Made by a program: the position numbers and the translations under genes. The notes beneath the pieces are model-generated. The model searched no databases. It worked only from the letters and a program-made list of their open reading frames with translations, and was not told the DNA's origin. This document shows, in pieces, positions 17,763 through 25,829 of a stretch of 27,449 nt of DNA (positions within the stretch are counted from its first letter, which is position 1; each line of letters opens with the position of its first letter). This DNA comes from UBA7332 sp051657165 (GTDB taxonomy: Bacteria > Bacteroidota > Bacteroidia > Bacteroidales > UBA7332), in contig JBOFKD010000281.1 of NCBI GenBank assembly GCA_051657165.1, positions 1 through 27,449 of the forward strand. Direction: 5' to 3'.

Positions 17763-18960
17763 CAGCCTGACCTTTAGAAACAAAACTTTCAAACGTGTGA
17801 TTCACGATAGAATGACGAAGTACAGGTAGTATCATGAGCATTGGCACAACAAACAGCACCAGATACACATAATTATGCCAGGAATAGGCAAACCCAAAAT
17901 CACCGTACAATAAGTTCTGATTGATTAATACAAAGTGCCGGATCGGAAATAAATTACTGGCATCGTGCACAATCGGAAACATATCGGGAACCGGAAATGT
18001 AACTCCGCATAATGTAGCCCCCAGCGAACCGATCATTGACACAATACTTATAATAATTCCCATCACCGGAAAGAGCGAGTAAACGAACAATCCCAATGCC
18101 TGAGATGCAATCACGAGTAACACAGATGAAAAGTTCAGCGGAAAGAACCCACATGTAAAAGGGATGTGCAATAACCCGAACATGACGTAGTTGGCAAAAA
18201 TAGCCATTACCGAAAAAATAATAGTGTAGGGGAATAATTTCCCGAATACAGCTATATAAATATTTCCTCCGGCAGTCTCCAGCCATTGTTCTGCTGTCTG
18301 TTTTTTCTTTTCAATCCCTACGGAGTATACTGTTGTAAGCAGGATTAGGATTTGCAGAAACACAAAAAAGAACGGATTACTCAGATAGGTTGAATAATCC
18401 ATACCCGGATTGAACAGCGGATTGCTATTTTCCAGCATTGGAGCAATAAATGTAGTAGTTTGTTGCGGATCAATTCCCATTGCTGTAGCTTTGGTCATAA
18501 TCTGCACTGCTGATATTGGTTGCAATACAGTCTCGAATGCACTAAGCACTTCGCCGCCTACACTAAGCAGCGCATAGTGATAGTAATATTCCAGAGAGGT
18601 TGTTTTTCCATCCATCACATTTTGTTCGAAGTGAGGAGGGATAACCAGATATCCGTAAATCTCTTTTGATTGAGTAGCCTTCCGGGCAGTTGCCTGATTG
18701 CTGAAATTTTTAGTTACTTTTACCGTAGGGGTAGAAGATACATTTCTGATGACACTGCGTGACGATGCAGTCTGGTCCAGATCTACCACTCCGATTGGAA
18801 TATCCTCCATCTGTCCGTTATTAAATATCGTAGACATGAAGAATATACAAAAAAGAGGAAGTATGATCGTTGCACCAAAATAGATCCGTCGTGAGATCAT
18901 CCGGTTTATTTCTCTTTTGACAACTGCCCGAAACCCAATATGTTTATCGGATCCATTCAT
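17746..18960 (-). CDS. ABC-2 type transporter permease (first of pair)
   Basis: Partner membrane subunit of the same exporter, 404 residues, same architecture as the following gene. A basic N-terminus with a first helix (YFGATIILPLFCIFFMSTIF) precedes a periplasmic domain (about 50-190, VDLDQTASSRSVIRNVS). Helices follow: FFFVFLQILILLTTVYSV, YTIIFSVMAIFANYVMFGLL, SSVLLVIASQALGLFVYSLF, MGIIISIVSMIGSLGATL and NYVYLVLFVVPMLMILPVL. The ATG lies 2 nt after the HlyD stop codon, and its 3' end overlaps the next permease by 17 nt, so the three are tightly coupled. The two permeases probably heterodimerise. The ATPase they need is not encoded here. Confidence 0.92.
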   Translation of the reverse strand: MNGSDKHIGFRAVVKREINRMISRRIYFGATIILPLFCIFFMSTIFNNGQMEDIPIGVVDLDQTASSRSVIRNVSSTPTVKVTKNFSNQATARKATQSKEIYGYLVIPPHFEQNVMDGKTTSLEYYYHYALLSVGGEVLSAFETVLQPISAVQIMTKATAMGIDPQQTTTFIAPMLENSNPLFNPGMDYSTYLSNPFFFVFLQILILLTTVYSVGIEKKKQTAEQWLETAGGNIYIAVFGKLFPYTIIFSVMAIFANYVMFGLLHIPFTCGFFPLNFSSVLLVIASQALGLFVYSLFPVMGIIISIVSMIGSLGATLCGVTFPVPDMFPIVHDASNLFPIRHFVLINQNLLYGDFGFAYSWHNYVYLVLFVVPMLMILPVLRHSIVNHTFESFVSKGQADENEL

Positions 18961-18962
18961 TG

Positions 18963-19955
18963 TTATTGTTCTTTCAGATTTACTAATACGGACATACCCG
19001 GACGCAGGTCATTGATCTGAGTTACAGGAAGTGCATGAACTTCAAATGTACGAAGATCGTAGCTGCCGGTCTCTTTGGTTGAGCGCCAGGTTGCGAAACT
19101 ACCCATTGGACTTATATAGTAAATTTCAAAATCAATACCTTTCTGATTAATGGCCGGTACATCAGCTTTAAATTTTCCACCCATTTTGAAATGTGGCATT
19201 AAGTCTTCGCGGATATTCAGAACTACGTGTGCATCCTGAAGAACGACCAGACTCATTACCGGCATTCCGGCACCTACTAATTCTCCTGTTTTAGGATAAA
19301 TAGTAGCAATCTGACCACCTTCCGGTGCTCTCAGTAAAGTATCTTTCAATAATGCCGAAACTTCGTTTACTCCTCCCTGAGCAGCATCAACAATTGCTTT
19401 AGCACTTTCTTTGTCCTCTTTCTGAGCTCCGTCCACAGCCATTTGATATTGAGCGTGGGCAGCCTTTTCGGCAGCAACGGCACTCAGATACAGCGTTTCT
19501 ACTTCGTCCTTTCTTTGAGATGTAACCACACTGTCTTTATATAATGTGCTGATTCGTTTGAAAGTTGTGGTTGCAAGAGCCAGATCAGCCTGAGCTTTAT
19601 TCCATAACTGACGGGCCGTTTCGATAATCTGTTTGCGGGTGCCGGCATCTACTTTTTCATTTTGGAACTTAGCGGCATTTTCCATAGCCGTTACCTGCTG
19701 GTATTTGGCAATTGCTTCCGGAGAATTGATCAGAACCAATGCCTGACCGCGGCTTACATTATCACCTTCCTTCACGAGAAATGAATCTATCCGGCCGGGA
19801 AGTTTACCTGAAATTCGTATTTCTGTAGCTTCTATCTGACCCTGAAGGATAACCGGCTTATTGCCCATTGAGATCATGCCAATTGCCGATATGATGATCA
19901 CAATTAGTAATATGGCAACAAAAGAAAGAAGTAATATTTTTTTAGACTTTTCCAT
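18963..19955 (-). CDS. HlyD-family periplasmic adaptor (membrane fusion protein)
   Basis: Bridges the inner-membrane ABC-2 permeases to the TolC-type outer-membrane channel. There is one N-terminal anchor helix (residues about 6-28, ILLLSFVAILLIVIIISAIG). A biotinyl-lipoyl half-motif follows at about 38-75 (GQIEATEIRISGKLPGRID, VKEGDNVSRGQALVLI). A long alpha-helical hairpin covers about 80-200, rich in Ala, Lys and Gln. The second lipoyl half is LLRAPEGGQIATIYPKTGELV, and a beta-barrel domain ends in LRPGMSVLVNLKE. The 330-residue length fits the YbhG/YhiI subgroup. It starts 21 nt after the TolC-family gene and ends 2 nt before the first permease. Confidence 0.94.
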   Translation of the reverse strand: MEKSKKILLLSFVAILLIVIIISAIGMISMGNKPVILQGQIEATEIRISGKLPGRIDSFLVKEGDNVSRGQALVLINSPEAIAKYQQVTAMENAAKFQNEKVDAGTRKQIIETARQLWNKAQADLALATTTFKRISTLYKDSVVTSQRKDEVETLYLSAVAAEKAAHAQYQMAVDGAQKEDKESAKAIVDAAQGGVNEVSALLKDTLLRAPEGGQIATIYPKTGELVGAGMPVMSLVVLQDAHVVLNIREDLMPHFKMGGKFKADVPAINQKGIDFEIYYISPMGSFATWRSTKETGSYDLRTFEVHALPVTQINDLRPGMSVLVNLKEQ

Positions 19956-19976
19956 ATCTGCTTATATTGTTGATTT

Positions 19977-21428
19977 TTATTCGAAAATGAAGTGTTCGGT
20001 TTTTCCCACTGTTTTGTAACGGCTGAATTCCTCAGGCATTCCGCACAGAGATAATAAGTTCATCAATGCCGAATCATACTGATAGTATGCCAGAAGATAG
20101 GCAACCTGTACTTTCGCCAGCATTACCTGTGCATCAACCACCTCAGTAGACGTGGCCATACCTTCGACAAATGATTTCTGGCGCATTTTTAATAACTCCT
20201 TGCTCAAAGCAATAGTTGTATTCAGTGCATTTACATTATCTAAAGCCATTTCCATCTGACTGTGAAACTTATCTATTCCGACATTAATTTCAGACTGAGC
20301 TTTCTCTTTGCCTAGCTGCAAAGTTTGCCCGGCCAGTTTCGCCTGTTTGATTTTCTTCTCCCGATCCAGACCATCAAATATATTCCAGGTAAATCCTACA
20401 CCAATCATAGTGCGGGGAATCAGATTCTTTTCAATCCCGTGTGAGAAGATGGTTTGCTTACCGATCAGTGCTATATTCGGAGCATATCCGGTTTTCCCGA
20501 TGTTCTCCTGATACTTGGCTATTTTCTTTTGTTCGCCTAACTCTGCAATCATGTAGTTGTTCTGCGGAACCAGTGATTTGAAATAGGCGGCCGACGGTAT
20601 GCTGTCGTTGATGAACAGGGCTGATGTTGGTTCGACAGATGTTGTATCCTGCATATTTAGTAGTCCGCGGAATGCACTCTGAGCTACCGCGTAATCTTTA
20701 ACAGCAGCTTCATGTTCCCGTTTAGCTTCCTCCATACCTACTTGAACAACCAGTCTTTCAGCCTTATTGATCATGCCGTTCTGCTCCAGTTTGACAGCAT
20801 TCTGGTATTCTTTATAAAGTGCATCGTAAGCTTCCTTTTTTACTTCAACTACACGTTTTCCCAAACGCAGAGCATAATAGGTGTCTACCAGCATTACCTG
20901 AGAAAGAGCAGATATCTGATGATGATTTAACTGAGCAATGTTCACCATAGATTTGCCGATTTTATTTCCATAGATACGTTTGCCGCCTGTGAAGATAGGC
21001 CACATCAGGTTAGCATCGATCGTTGCGACATTTTGAGGTGCCAGCGGGAAGTTTAAAGTATAAGCTCCTACTTTATCCAGTAATCCCGATATGATTTGAG
21101 TGATCTCAGTACCGGGAAAATGAGACTGGACTAACTCTTTTACCGGGTCAGTCAGTTGATTTAAAGGCTCTTTTACCTCAATTTTATTAGACATATGCAT
21201 GTATGTACCGGCTGCACTGATATTGGGATACCAGAAGGAGTTGAGACGCTGATGTTCAGAGTGTGCAATCTCTACCTCTTTTTTCGCCATTTGAATGCTT
21301 TTATTGTTTTCCTGTAATAATTCGAGCGACTGGTCGAAACTCAGGGGTACATGAGTGCTTTGTCCCTGCATCTCCGGTGCACAAATTAAAAGTAGGGCAG
21401 CCCCTACAAGAATAGCGCGATTTGACAT
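19977..21428 (-). CDS. TolC-family outer-membrane efflux protein
   Basis: Forms the outer-membrane and periplasmic channel of a tripartite exporter. A Sec signal peptide covers residues 1 to about 22 (AILVGAALLLICAPEMQGQ). The mature protein has two OEP repeats: the first with SLELLQENNKSIQMAKKEVE and WYPNISAAGTYMHMSNKIEV, the second from about 270 with APNIALIGKQTIF and FTWNIFDG, then long coiled-coil helices (LLKMRQKSFVEGMATSTEV). The 483 residues are usual. It is the first gene of the operon. I found no TetR/MarR-type regulator next to it and no convincing consensus promoter in the gap upstream, which leaves its control unclear. Confidence 0.94.
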   Translation of the reverse strand: MSNRAILVGAALLLICAPEMQGQSTHVPLSFDQSLELLQENNKSIQMAKKEVEIAHSEHQRLNSFWYPNISAAGTYMHMSNKIEVKEPLNQLTDPVKELVQSHFPGTEITQIISGLLDKVGAYTLNFPLAPQNVATIDANLMWPIFTGGKRIYGNKIGKSMVNIAQLNHHQISALSQVMLVDTYYALRLGKRVVEVKKEAYDALYKEYQNAVKLEQNGMINKAERLVVQVGMEEAKREHEAAVKDYAVAQSAFRGLLNMQDTTSVEPTSALFINDSIPSAAYFKSLVPQNNYMIAELGEQKKIAKYQENIGKTGYAPNIALIGKQTIFSHGIEKNLIPRTMIGVGFTWNIFDGLDREKKIKQAKLAGQTLQLGKEKAQSEINVGIDKFHSQMEMALDNVNALNTTIALSKELLKMRQKSFVEGMATSTEVVDAQVMLAKVQVAYLLAYYQYDSALMNLLSLCGMPEEFSRYKTVGKTEHFIFE

Positions 21429-21553
21429 AGGTTAAAAAGTTAAGTTCAGGTTCTGTTTTGATTCGTTTATAAAACATCCTTAATTCATGCTTTGTTCAGG
21501 ATAGTAGCTTAAGAAAATTATTGTGACTGTGATTTCTTAACATCTAAATAAAA

Positions 21554-21582
21554 AAGCCAACCCGGAATTTCCGGATTGGCTT
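21554..21582 (-). terminator. Intrinsic terminator after the 64-residue acidic protein
   Basis: AAGCCAACCCGG (21554-21565) pairs with CCGGATTGGCTT (21571-21582), with one wobble pair. On the minus strand it is followed by a U-rich stretch (complement of AAATAAAAAA). It lies about 30 nt after the stop codon. Confidence 0.8.
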
Positions 21583-21611
21583 AAAAATTATTCGCCGGAT
21601 TATTCACCCGG

Positions 21612-21806
21612 TTAATACTTAAATTTATCTTCGATCTCATCGTGAGAATCACTCCAGATGTCGGCTTCGACATCTTTGTCTTTATTTACAACTTCGGAAT
21701 CAAGTTCATTGATTTCGTCACGTTGAAGCCATTCGCCGGATTCAGAGTCATAGTACTCGAATTCGTTCATTTCATCGTTGTATCTTTTTTCTCCGTTACG
21801 TGGCAT
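21612..21806 (-). CDS. Small acidic protein of 64 residues, function unknown
   Basis: I do not recognise a family. The peptide begins MPRNGEKRYNDEMNEFEYYD and is then dominated by Asp and Glu, including SEVVNKDKDVEADIWSDSHD, with no hydrophobic segment and no cysteine. It is probably soluble and may be disordered. A proper ATG, a dedicated terminator within about 30 nt of the stop and its position 101 nt after the metallopeptidase gene argue that it is real rather than chance. It could be read through from that gene. No activity can be inferred. Confidence 0.65.
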   Translation of the reverse strand: MPRNGEKRYNDEMNEFEYYDSESGEWLQRDEINELDSEVVNKDKDVEADIWSDSHDEIEDKFKY

Positions 21807-21907
21807 AGTATTTATACTTTTAAAAGGTTAGATATATTGTACAAATAATACGTTTACGGAGGCTATAAGGTTCAGCGATTTATAATCTTTAAGCGTTTCT
21901 TAAACGA

Positions 21908-23950
21908 TTAATTAACGGATATTGCTTCAACTGCGTTCAGTGTCGGGTCAATAGATATGGTTTGTCCGACAGCCTGCTGCATCCATACATCGGGAGTCAG
22001 ACGACCTAATTTAAAAATACGGTCTATTTCAGAAGCAAACTGAGCTTTTGGCAGATCTTTCACATGGTTCTCAAGCTGGAAGAATATCAGACGGCCAAAA
22101 GAATAAGCACTCAGATAAAGCGGATATGAAATCATGTGGCTGTATATGCCAAGTATAGGCTGATCCTTTACTCCGAATACAGGAGCATAATATTCATTCC
22201 ATACATGAATAGCAATATCCTGAACTGCTTTTTGGATATCTGAAACCGAAGCATCCGGATGATCATACATCCATTGCCATGTACGCATATCAACCAGTGA
22301 AACACCCATAATTTCATAAAGCGACCAGAATGTATCCAGAGTTGCCATATCTGCACTTCCTGTATTTTCTATACCAAGCAGATCCAAATCTCTTTTTTGG
22401 AACATAAAGGCTAAAGCCTCTGTGAATGATGTGTTGGGTATGCCATTGAGCATATAATTGTCTACATCATACAATGAAATAGTCTGCTCAACATTGTGTC
22501 CTAGTTCATGAACAGCAATGTTGTATCCTTTATAATCCATTCCTTCAGGAGCTATGCGCGTGCGGAGATGTGCTTTGTCTCCTTTCATCGCAGCACCGCG
22601 TGCATGTCCGGAGCCACGTGCAGGGTCTACGGCTATTTTTTCACCAATGTATTGAGCACGGGCTTTGTCATAGCCCAGCTGAGTAAGCAGAGCCGGAATG
22701 TTATTTTCTAAAGCCTTAGCATCCGGATACAGAGCTCTTGTTTTCTGATTCAGCATATTCTGGTCCAGAGAGCTTCGGGCTTTAAATCCGTCGTACCAGA
22801 TATCATAAGGTTGAAGTGGTCGTCCAAGACGTGCAGATATAATCTCACCTACTTTCTTAGCCTGTGGAGAGGATACAAAACGAATAAATAACTCTTCTAC
22901 CTGAGGTTGAGAGATCTCCATTTCTCCATCAAACTTACGCTTGATATAGGTATTCATTGCTTCGGGATACAGCGCATCCTGTTTTTTCTTTTCTGCAAAG
23001 ATACGGTGCATTTGCTCATATCTTTTTCCTCCTTCCGGCTTTGATTCGATGGTTTTACCATCCTTGCGGACTTCGTTGGTATAAGGATTCCACTGATAAT
23101 CTTCATTGTTGATTACCTCTGAAGGGATTGTCTGGTCAATGATTCGTTTCATTACCTGATAAACCATTTGCTGTTTTTCTGCACCATTCTCTTTGTTCGA
23201 GTAATTAGCTTTGATTTCATCACGGAGATTCCAGTGAGTAAGCAGATTCATACCTTTCGGGAAAAGTTGTTCTCCTTTGTCGTTAAACAATTCTCCCATC
23301 GGTATATTATAGGTTGAGATGTACATGTCGGCGTCAGAAGAAACCTGACTCATCGAAATATTCAGTTCAGAGGGAATGCGGGATGTGAAAACTTCACCCA
23401 TTCTGGCGTAGGCCCATTGACGGCGGCTCCACTCTTTGCCGAGTGTGTTTTTTTCTTCCAGAGAATATTGCGGAAAGTTCAGTGTAGTCAGAAATGCTAT
23501 TTTGTTGTTGTACAGATCAGATTCCAGATGCGCAGAAGGACTAAATGCTCCAAACATCAGATCCACATTCTCTATCTCTCCGCCTGTAAGATCAAGCGGT
23601 TCATTCAGGCGCATCTGCATAAGGCTGTAATTACCCCACAGGATCTCAAAATTGCGTTGTAACTTACCGAATAAACGGTCATATCCGGCAGAATCAGGCA
23701 CGAAGTTGGTGATGCAGAATTCTTCAAATGTCTGACTGTCTCCTTGTCCGGCTTCCCATAAGCCGGCTGTTTGTTTTACTCCCTGTTCAATGCGTAGGGG
23801 GGCAGCAGCCGGATATTTTTCCTTTAGCTTTGATATTACACGGTTTTGCTGTTCAGATGAGACGATAGTCTGATCCGTTTGATTGCTCTTCTCTTTTGAA
23901 CTACAGGCCAAAAGCAGAAGCGAACAAACTAGAAGTGTGAATTTGCGCAT
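21908..23950 (-). CDS. Lipoprotein zinc metallopeptidase, HExxH type (M3-like gluzincin)
   Basis: Probably a zinc peptidase on the periplasmic or outer face of the envelope. The zinc motif is HELGH, with its first His encoded at 22510-22508, and a Glu 26 residues after the last His (in SFTEALAF) fits HExxH-x25-E of M3-type gluzincins. I cannot assign a precise family. The open frame extends to 24010, but I chose ATG 23950: it starts MRKFTLLVCSLLLLACSS, a clean lipoprotein signal with lipobox LLAC. The longer reading would put a basic 20-residue tail before it and run through an intergenic hairpin. That gives 680 residues. Upstream lies a TAGATTTG promoter element (24041-24048) and a hairpin in the leader. 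It is divergent from the SDR gene. Confidence 0.82.
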   Translation of the reverse strand: MRKFTLLVCSLLLLACSSKEKSNQTDQTIVSSEQQNRVISKLKEKYPAAAPLRIEQGVKQTAGLWEAGQGDSQTFEEFCITNFVPDSAGYDRLFGKLQRNFEILWGNYSLMQMRLNEPLDLTGGEIENVDLMFGAFSPSAHLESDLYNNKIAFLTTLNFPQYSLEEKNTLGKEWSRRQWAYARMGEVFTSRIPSELNISMSQVSSDADMYISTYNIPMGELFNDKGEQLFPKGMNLLTHWNLRDEIKANYSNKENGAEKQQMVYQVMKRIIDQTIPSEVINNEDYQWNPYTNEVRKDGKTIESKPEGGKRYEQMHRIFAEKKKQDALYPEAMNTYIKRKFDGEMEISQPQVEELFIRFVSSPQAKKVGEIISARLGRPLQPYDIWYDGFKARSSLDQNMLNQKTRALYPDAKALENNIPALLTQLGYDKARAQYIGEKIAVDPARGSGHARGAAMKGDKAHLRTRIAPEGMDYKGYNIAVHELGHNVEQTISLYDVDNYMLNGIPNTSFTEALAFMFQKRDLDLLGIENTGSADMATLDTFWSLYEIMGVSLVDMRTWQWMYDHPDASVSDIQKAVQDIAIHVWNEYYAPVFGVKDQPILGIYSHMISYPLYLSAYSFGRLIFFQLENHVKDLPKAQFASEIDRIFKLGRLTPDVWMQQAVGQTISIDPTLNAVEAISVN

Positions 23951-23987
23951 TTTAGAATATAGATTTGATGTTTTGTTTTGGTTTAAA

Positions 23988-24028
23988 TGAGGTTGTCTCT
24001 GCTTTTTCAAAAGTCAGGGAAGACCTCA
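23988..24028. repeat. Inverted-repeat element, copy 2 (leader of the metallopeptidase gene)
   Basis: The right arm 24008-24028 (CAAAAGTCAGGGAAGACCTC plus A) belongs to the same family as copies at 7788 and 25993. The left arm, starting TGAGGT at 23988, pairs with it at about 15 of 20 positions, forming a compact hairpin 38 nt before the metallopeptidase start. A related half-copy, CAAAGTCAGGATCACTAC, lies at 24139-24156. Confidence 0.45.
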
Positions 24029-24040
24029 GTGCATGAAATG

Positions 24041-24068
24041 CAAATCTAATAAAATATTGATATCCAAA
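24041..24068 (-). promoter_or_regulatory. Possible promoter of the metallopeptidase gene
   Basis: On the minus strand a perfect TAGATTTG (24048-24041) follows TTTG (24068-24065) after 16 nt, which is shorter than the usual 19-21. The -7 element is good and the -33 spacing poor. The transcript would carry an 80-90 nt leader with the hairpin at 23988-24028. Confidence 0.4.
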
Positions 24069-24169
24069 ATAATTTAAGAAGCTGTTTTGAGATTCTCTCA
24101 GTTTGATATTCCTAATGTGGGCTTCCGGAGTAACTATCCAAAGTCAGGATCACTACATGGATTTATTTC

Positions 24170-24177
24170 TATATTTG
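24170..24177 (+). promoter_or_regulatory. -7 promoter element of the SDR gene
   Basis: TATATTTG is an exact match to the Bacteroides -7 consensus, 27 nt before the ATG at 24205. No clear -33 element is seen. Its position inside the longer open frame supports the downstream start. Confidence 0.5.
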
Positions 24178-24204
24178 CATAACGAACATAAACATTTTAC
24201 GGAT

Positions 24205-25239
24205 ATGATTTTAGTAACCGGAGGTACAGGACTGGTCGGTGGTCACTTATTAATTCATCTTTACAGGAAAGGAATTCCTGTTCGTGCGCTTATTCGTAAA
24301 ACCAGCAGTTTTAAACAGCTCAGGCTGATTGTGGACTACTATCAGGAAGACTGGGATATGGTTGAAAATGCAATAGAATGGGTTTACGGAGATATGACAG
24401 ATGAAGAATCTGTGGCTGCTGCCTGCGAAAATATTCATACGGTTTATCATTGTGCCGCAGTGGTATCTTTTGATGCGACTGACAGGAATGCTCTGAACCG
24501 GATAAATGTTGAAGGTACAGAATCTATCTGTCGTGCTGCAATGGCGAAGGGTATACAGCGATTCTGTATGGTTAGTTCCATTGCTGCAATCGGCCCATGT
24601 CGGCCAAATCAGGAAGAAGCAGATGAATCCTGTCAGAAGAAAGAATCTGATGCCGGATCGGATTATTCCGTTTCCAAATATCAGTCAGAAGAGATTGTTC
24701 TGAATTATATACGAAAAGGTTTGCCGGCAGTAATAGTTAATCCGGGAGTAATACTTGGAGCAGGTCTGCTGGACAGGGGCAGTATGAAGATTTATGAGAC
24801 GGTGAAGAAAGGCATTCCTTTTTATACAAATGGTGGTACCGGTTATGTAGATGTGAGAGATGTAGCGAATGTTATGATCCGGTTAGCGGATTTAGACATA
24901 AAAGGTGAACGATATATTCTGGTAGCTCAGAATGCAACTTACGGAGAGTTGTTTTTTGCCATTGCGGATGCTATCGGCGTCAGACGGCCGTTTCTTCGTC
25001 CCGGTAAACTGCTCTTAAGTATGCTGGGAGGATTAAGTGGCTTTTATCAAAGACTTTCGGGACGTAAAGTGAAATATACAAAAGAAGTAATGCTGGCTGC
25101 ATTGAACAGAAAGTATTATTCCTCTGATAAAATAAAAAGCTTGCTTGATTTTGAGTTTATTCCAATGAATGAGAGTGTGAAAGATATTACAGCATGGCTG
25201 AGAAGAACCGATTTGGAGAAAGCACTCCCCGGTGAATAA
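24205..25239 (+). CDS. NAD(P)-dependent SDR-family oxidoreductase/epimerase
   Basis: Extended short-chain dehydrogenase/reductase, most like the dihydroflavonol-4-reductase or 3-beta-hydroxysteroid-dehydrogenase-like group. The true substrate is unknown. Starting at 24205 the protein begins MILVTGGTGLVGGHLL, with the cofactor-binding GGTGLVGG at 6-13. The catalytic YSVSK follows at 154-158, preceded by the conserved SSIAAIGP segment. A PAVIVNPGVILG segment lies after it and GYVDVRDVAN further on, both typical of the family. The open frame can be extended to 24103, but that adds a 34-residue tail encoded by DNA that contains the probable promoter and a half repeat. The short start gives 344 residues, a normal length. 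It is followed 155 nt later by the gene for the 144-residue protein, which has its own promoter. Confidence 0.9.
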   Translation: MILVTGGTGLVGGHLLIHLYRKGIPVRALIRKTSSFKQLRLIVDYYQEDWDMVENAIEWVYGDMTDEESVAAACENIHTVYHCAAVVSFDATDRNALNRINVEGTESICRAAMAKGIQRFCMVSSIAAIGPCRPNQEEADESCQKKESDAGSDYSVSKYQSEEIVLNYIRKGLPAVIVNPGVILGAGLLDRGSMKIYETVKKGIPFYTNGGTGYVDVRDVANVMIRLADLDIKGERYILVAQNATYGELFFAIADAIGVRRPFLRPGKLLLSMLGGLSGFYQRLSGRKVKYTKEVMLAALNRKYYSSDKIKSLLDFEFIPMNESVKDITAWLRRTDLEKALPGE

Positions 25240-25302
25240 AACAGTTTGTGCTATAGACCTCTTTGTAATTCATACAAATAAAGTGAATAATTGGTTGCTT
25301 TT

Positions 25303-25333
25303 TTTGTTTAGAAAAAACTTTCTTCTACTTTTG
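25303..25333 (+). promoter_or_regulatory. Bacteroides-type promoter of the 144-residue protein gene
   Basis: TTTG (25303-25306), a 19-nt spacer, and TACTTTTG (25326-25333) match the consensus exactly. Transcription would begin near 25340, giving a leader of about 55 nt. Confidence 0.8.
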
Positions 25334-25384
25334 ATAATTAATTCATAAACGGACTGCATATTGGCTGTCTGTTGAAAAAAGAAC

Positions 25385-25390
25385 AGGAGG
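25385..25390 (+). promoter_or_regulatory. Strong Shine-Dalgarno AGGAGG
   Basis: AGGAGG lies 4 nt before the ATG at 25395. A full Shine-Dalgarno is unusual in this phylum and is not seen at the other start codons inspected here. It fixes the start codon. Confidence 0.7.
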
Positions 25391-25394
25391 TTAT

Positions 25395-25829
25395 ATGAAT
25401 ACTTTCGATCAACTGTTAACTCAAGGATTAAGAGAAGCAGTAGATAAATATAAATCGCAGACTCCCGAGGGATTGTTGTCTGACCTTTATATTCAATGGT
25501 TACCCGAGGAGGCTATGTTGAAATTCTATGATGATGAAGAGAATTTTCTGACAGAAGTATCCACCGATAATCTGGAAGATCCGGTAGAAGAACAAATGCT
25601 TAGGGACGCTTTGGACGAGTTGCTTAAAAAAGAAAGCACATCGGAATTGCTGGACCCGGCCTTTACACTTCGTCCCTTCTCAGTTGTACTGGTAGATGAG
25701 GATATGAAGAATATCAGCGAGCATTTCTTGCTGGATTCAGATTCAATGGTTCTTGACAGAAGCTTTATGGAGAATCTGGATAAGGAGCTGGATGATTTTA
25801 TGAATAAATTATTTGATAATAACATCTGA
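25395..25829 (+). CDS. Acidic 144-residue protein, function unknown
   Basis: I do not recognise a family. The protein is small, soluble and strongly acidic, beginning MNTFDQLLTQGLREAVDKYK and ending in a helical acidic segment (NLDKELDDFMNKLFDNNI). There is no signal peptide, membrane segment or cysteine pair. Predicted secondary structure by eye is mostly helical, with a short beta-like centre (RPFSVVLVDEDMKN). A perfect promoter at 25303-25333 and AGGAGG before the ATG suggest it is expressed well. The stop codon overlaps the first base of the repeat element at 25829. An ABC exporter gene follows on the same strand 287 nt later, but the long structured gap argues against tight coupling. Confidence 0.75.
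   Translation: MNTFDQLLTQGLREAVDKYKSQTPEGLLSDLYIQWLPEEAMLKFYDDEENFLTEVSTDNLEDPVEEQMLRDALDELLKKESTSELLDPAFTLRPFSVVLVDEDMKNISEHFLLDSDSMVLDRSFMENLDKELDDFMNKLFDNNI

Noticed and set aside
21889..21911. Near-palindrome CGTTTCTTAAACG after the metallopeptidase gene
   Set aside because: Short, AT-rich stem with a 3-nt loop and no U-run on the relevant strand; too weak to call.
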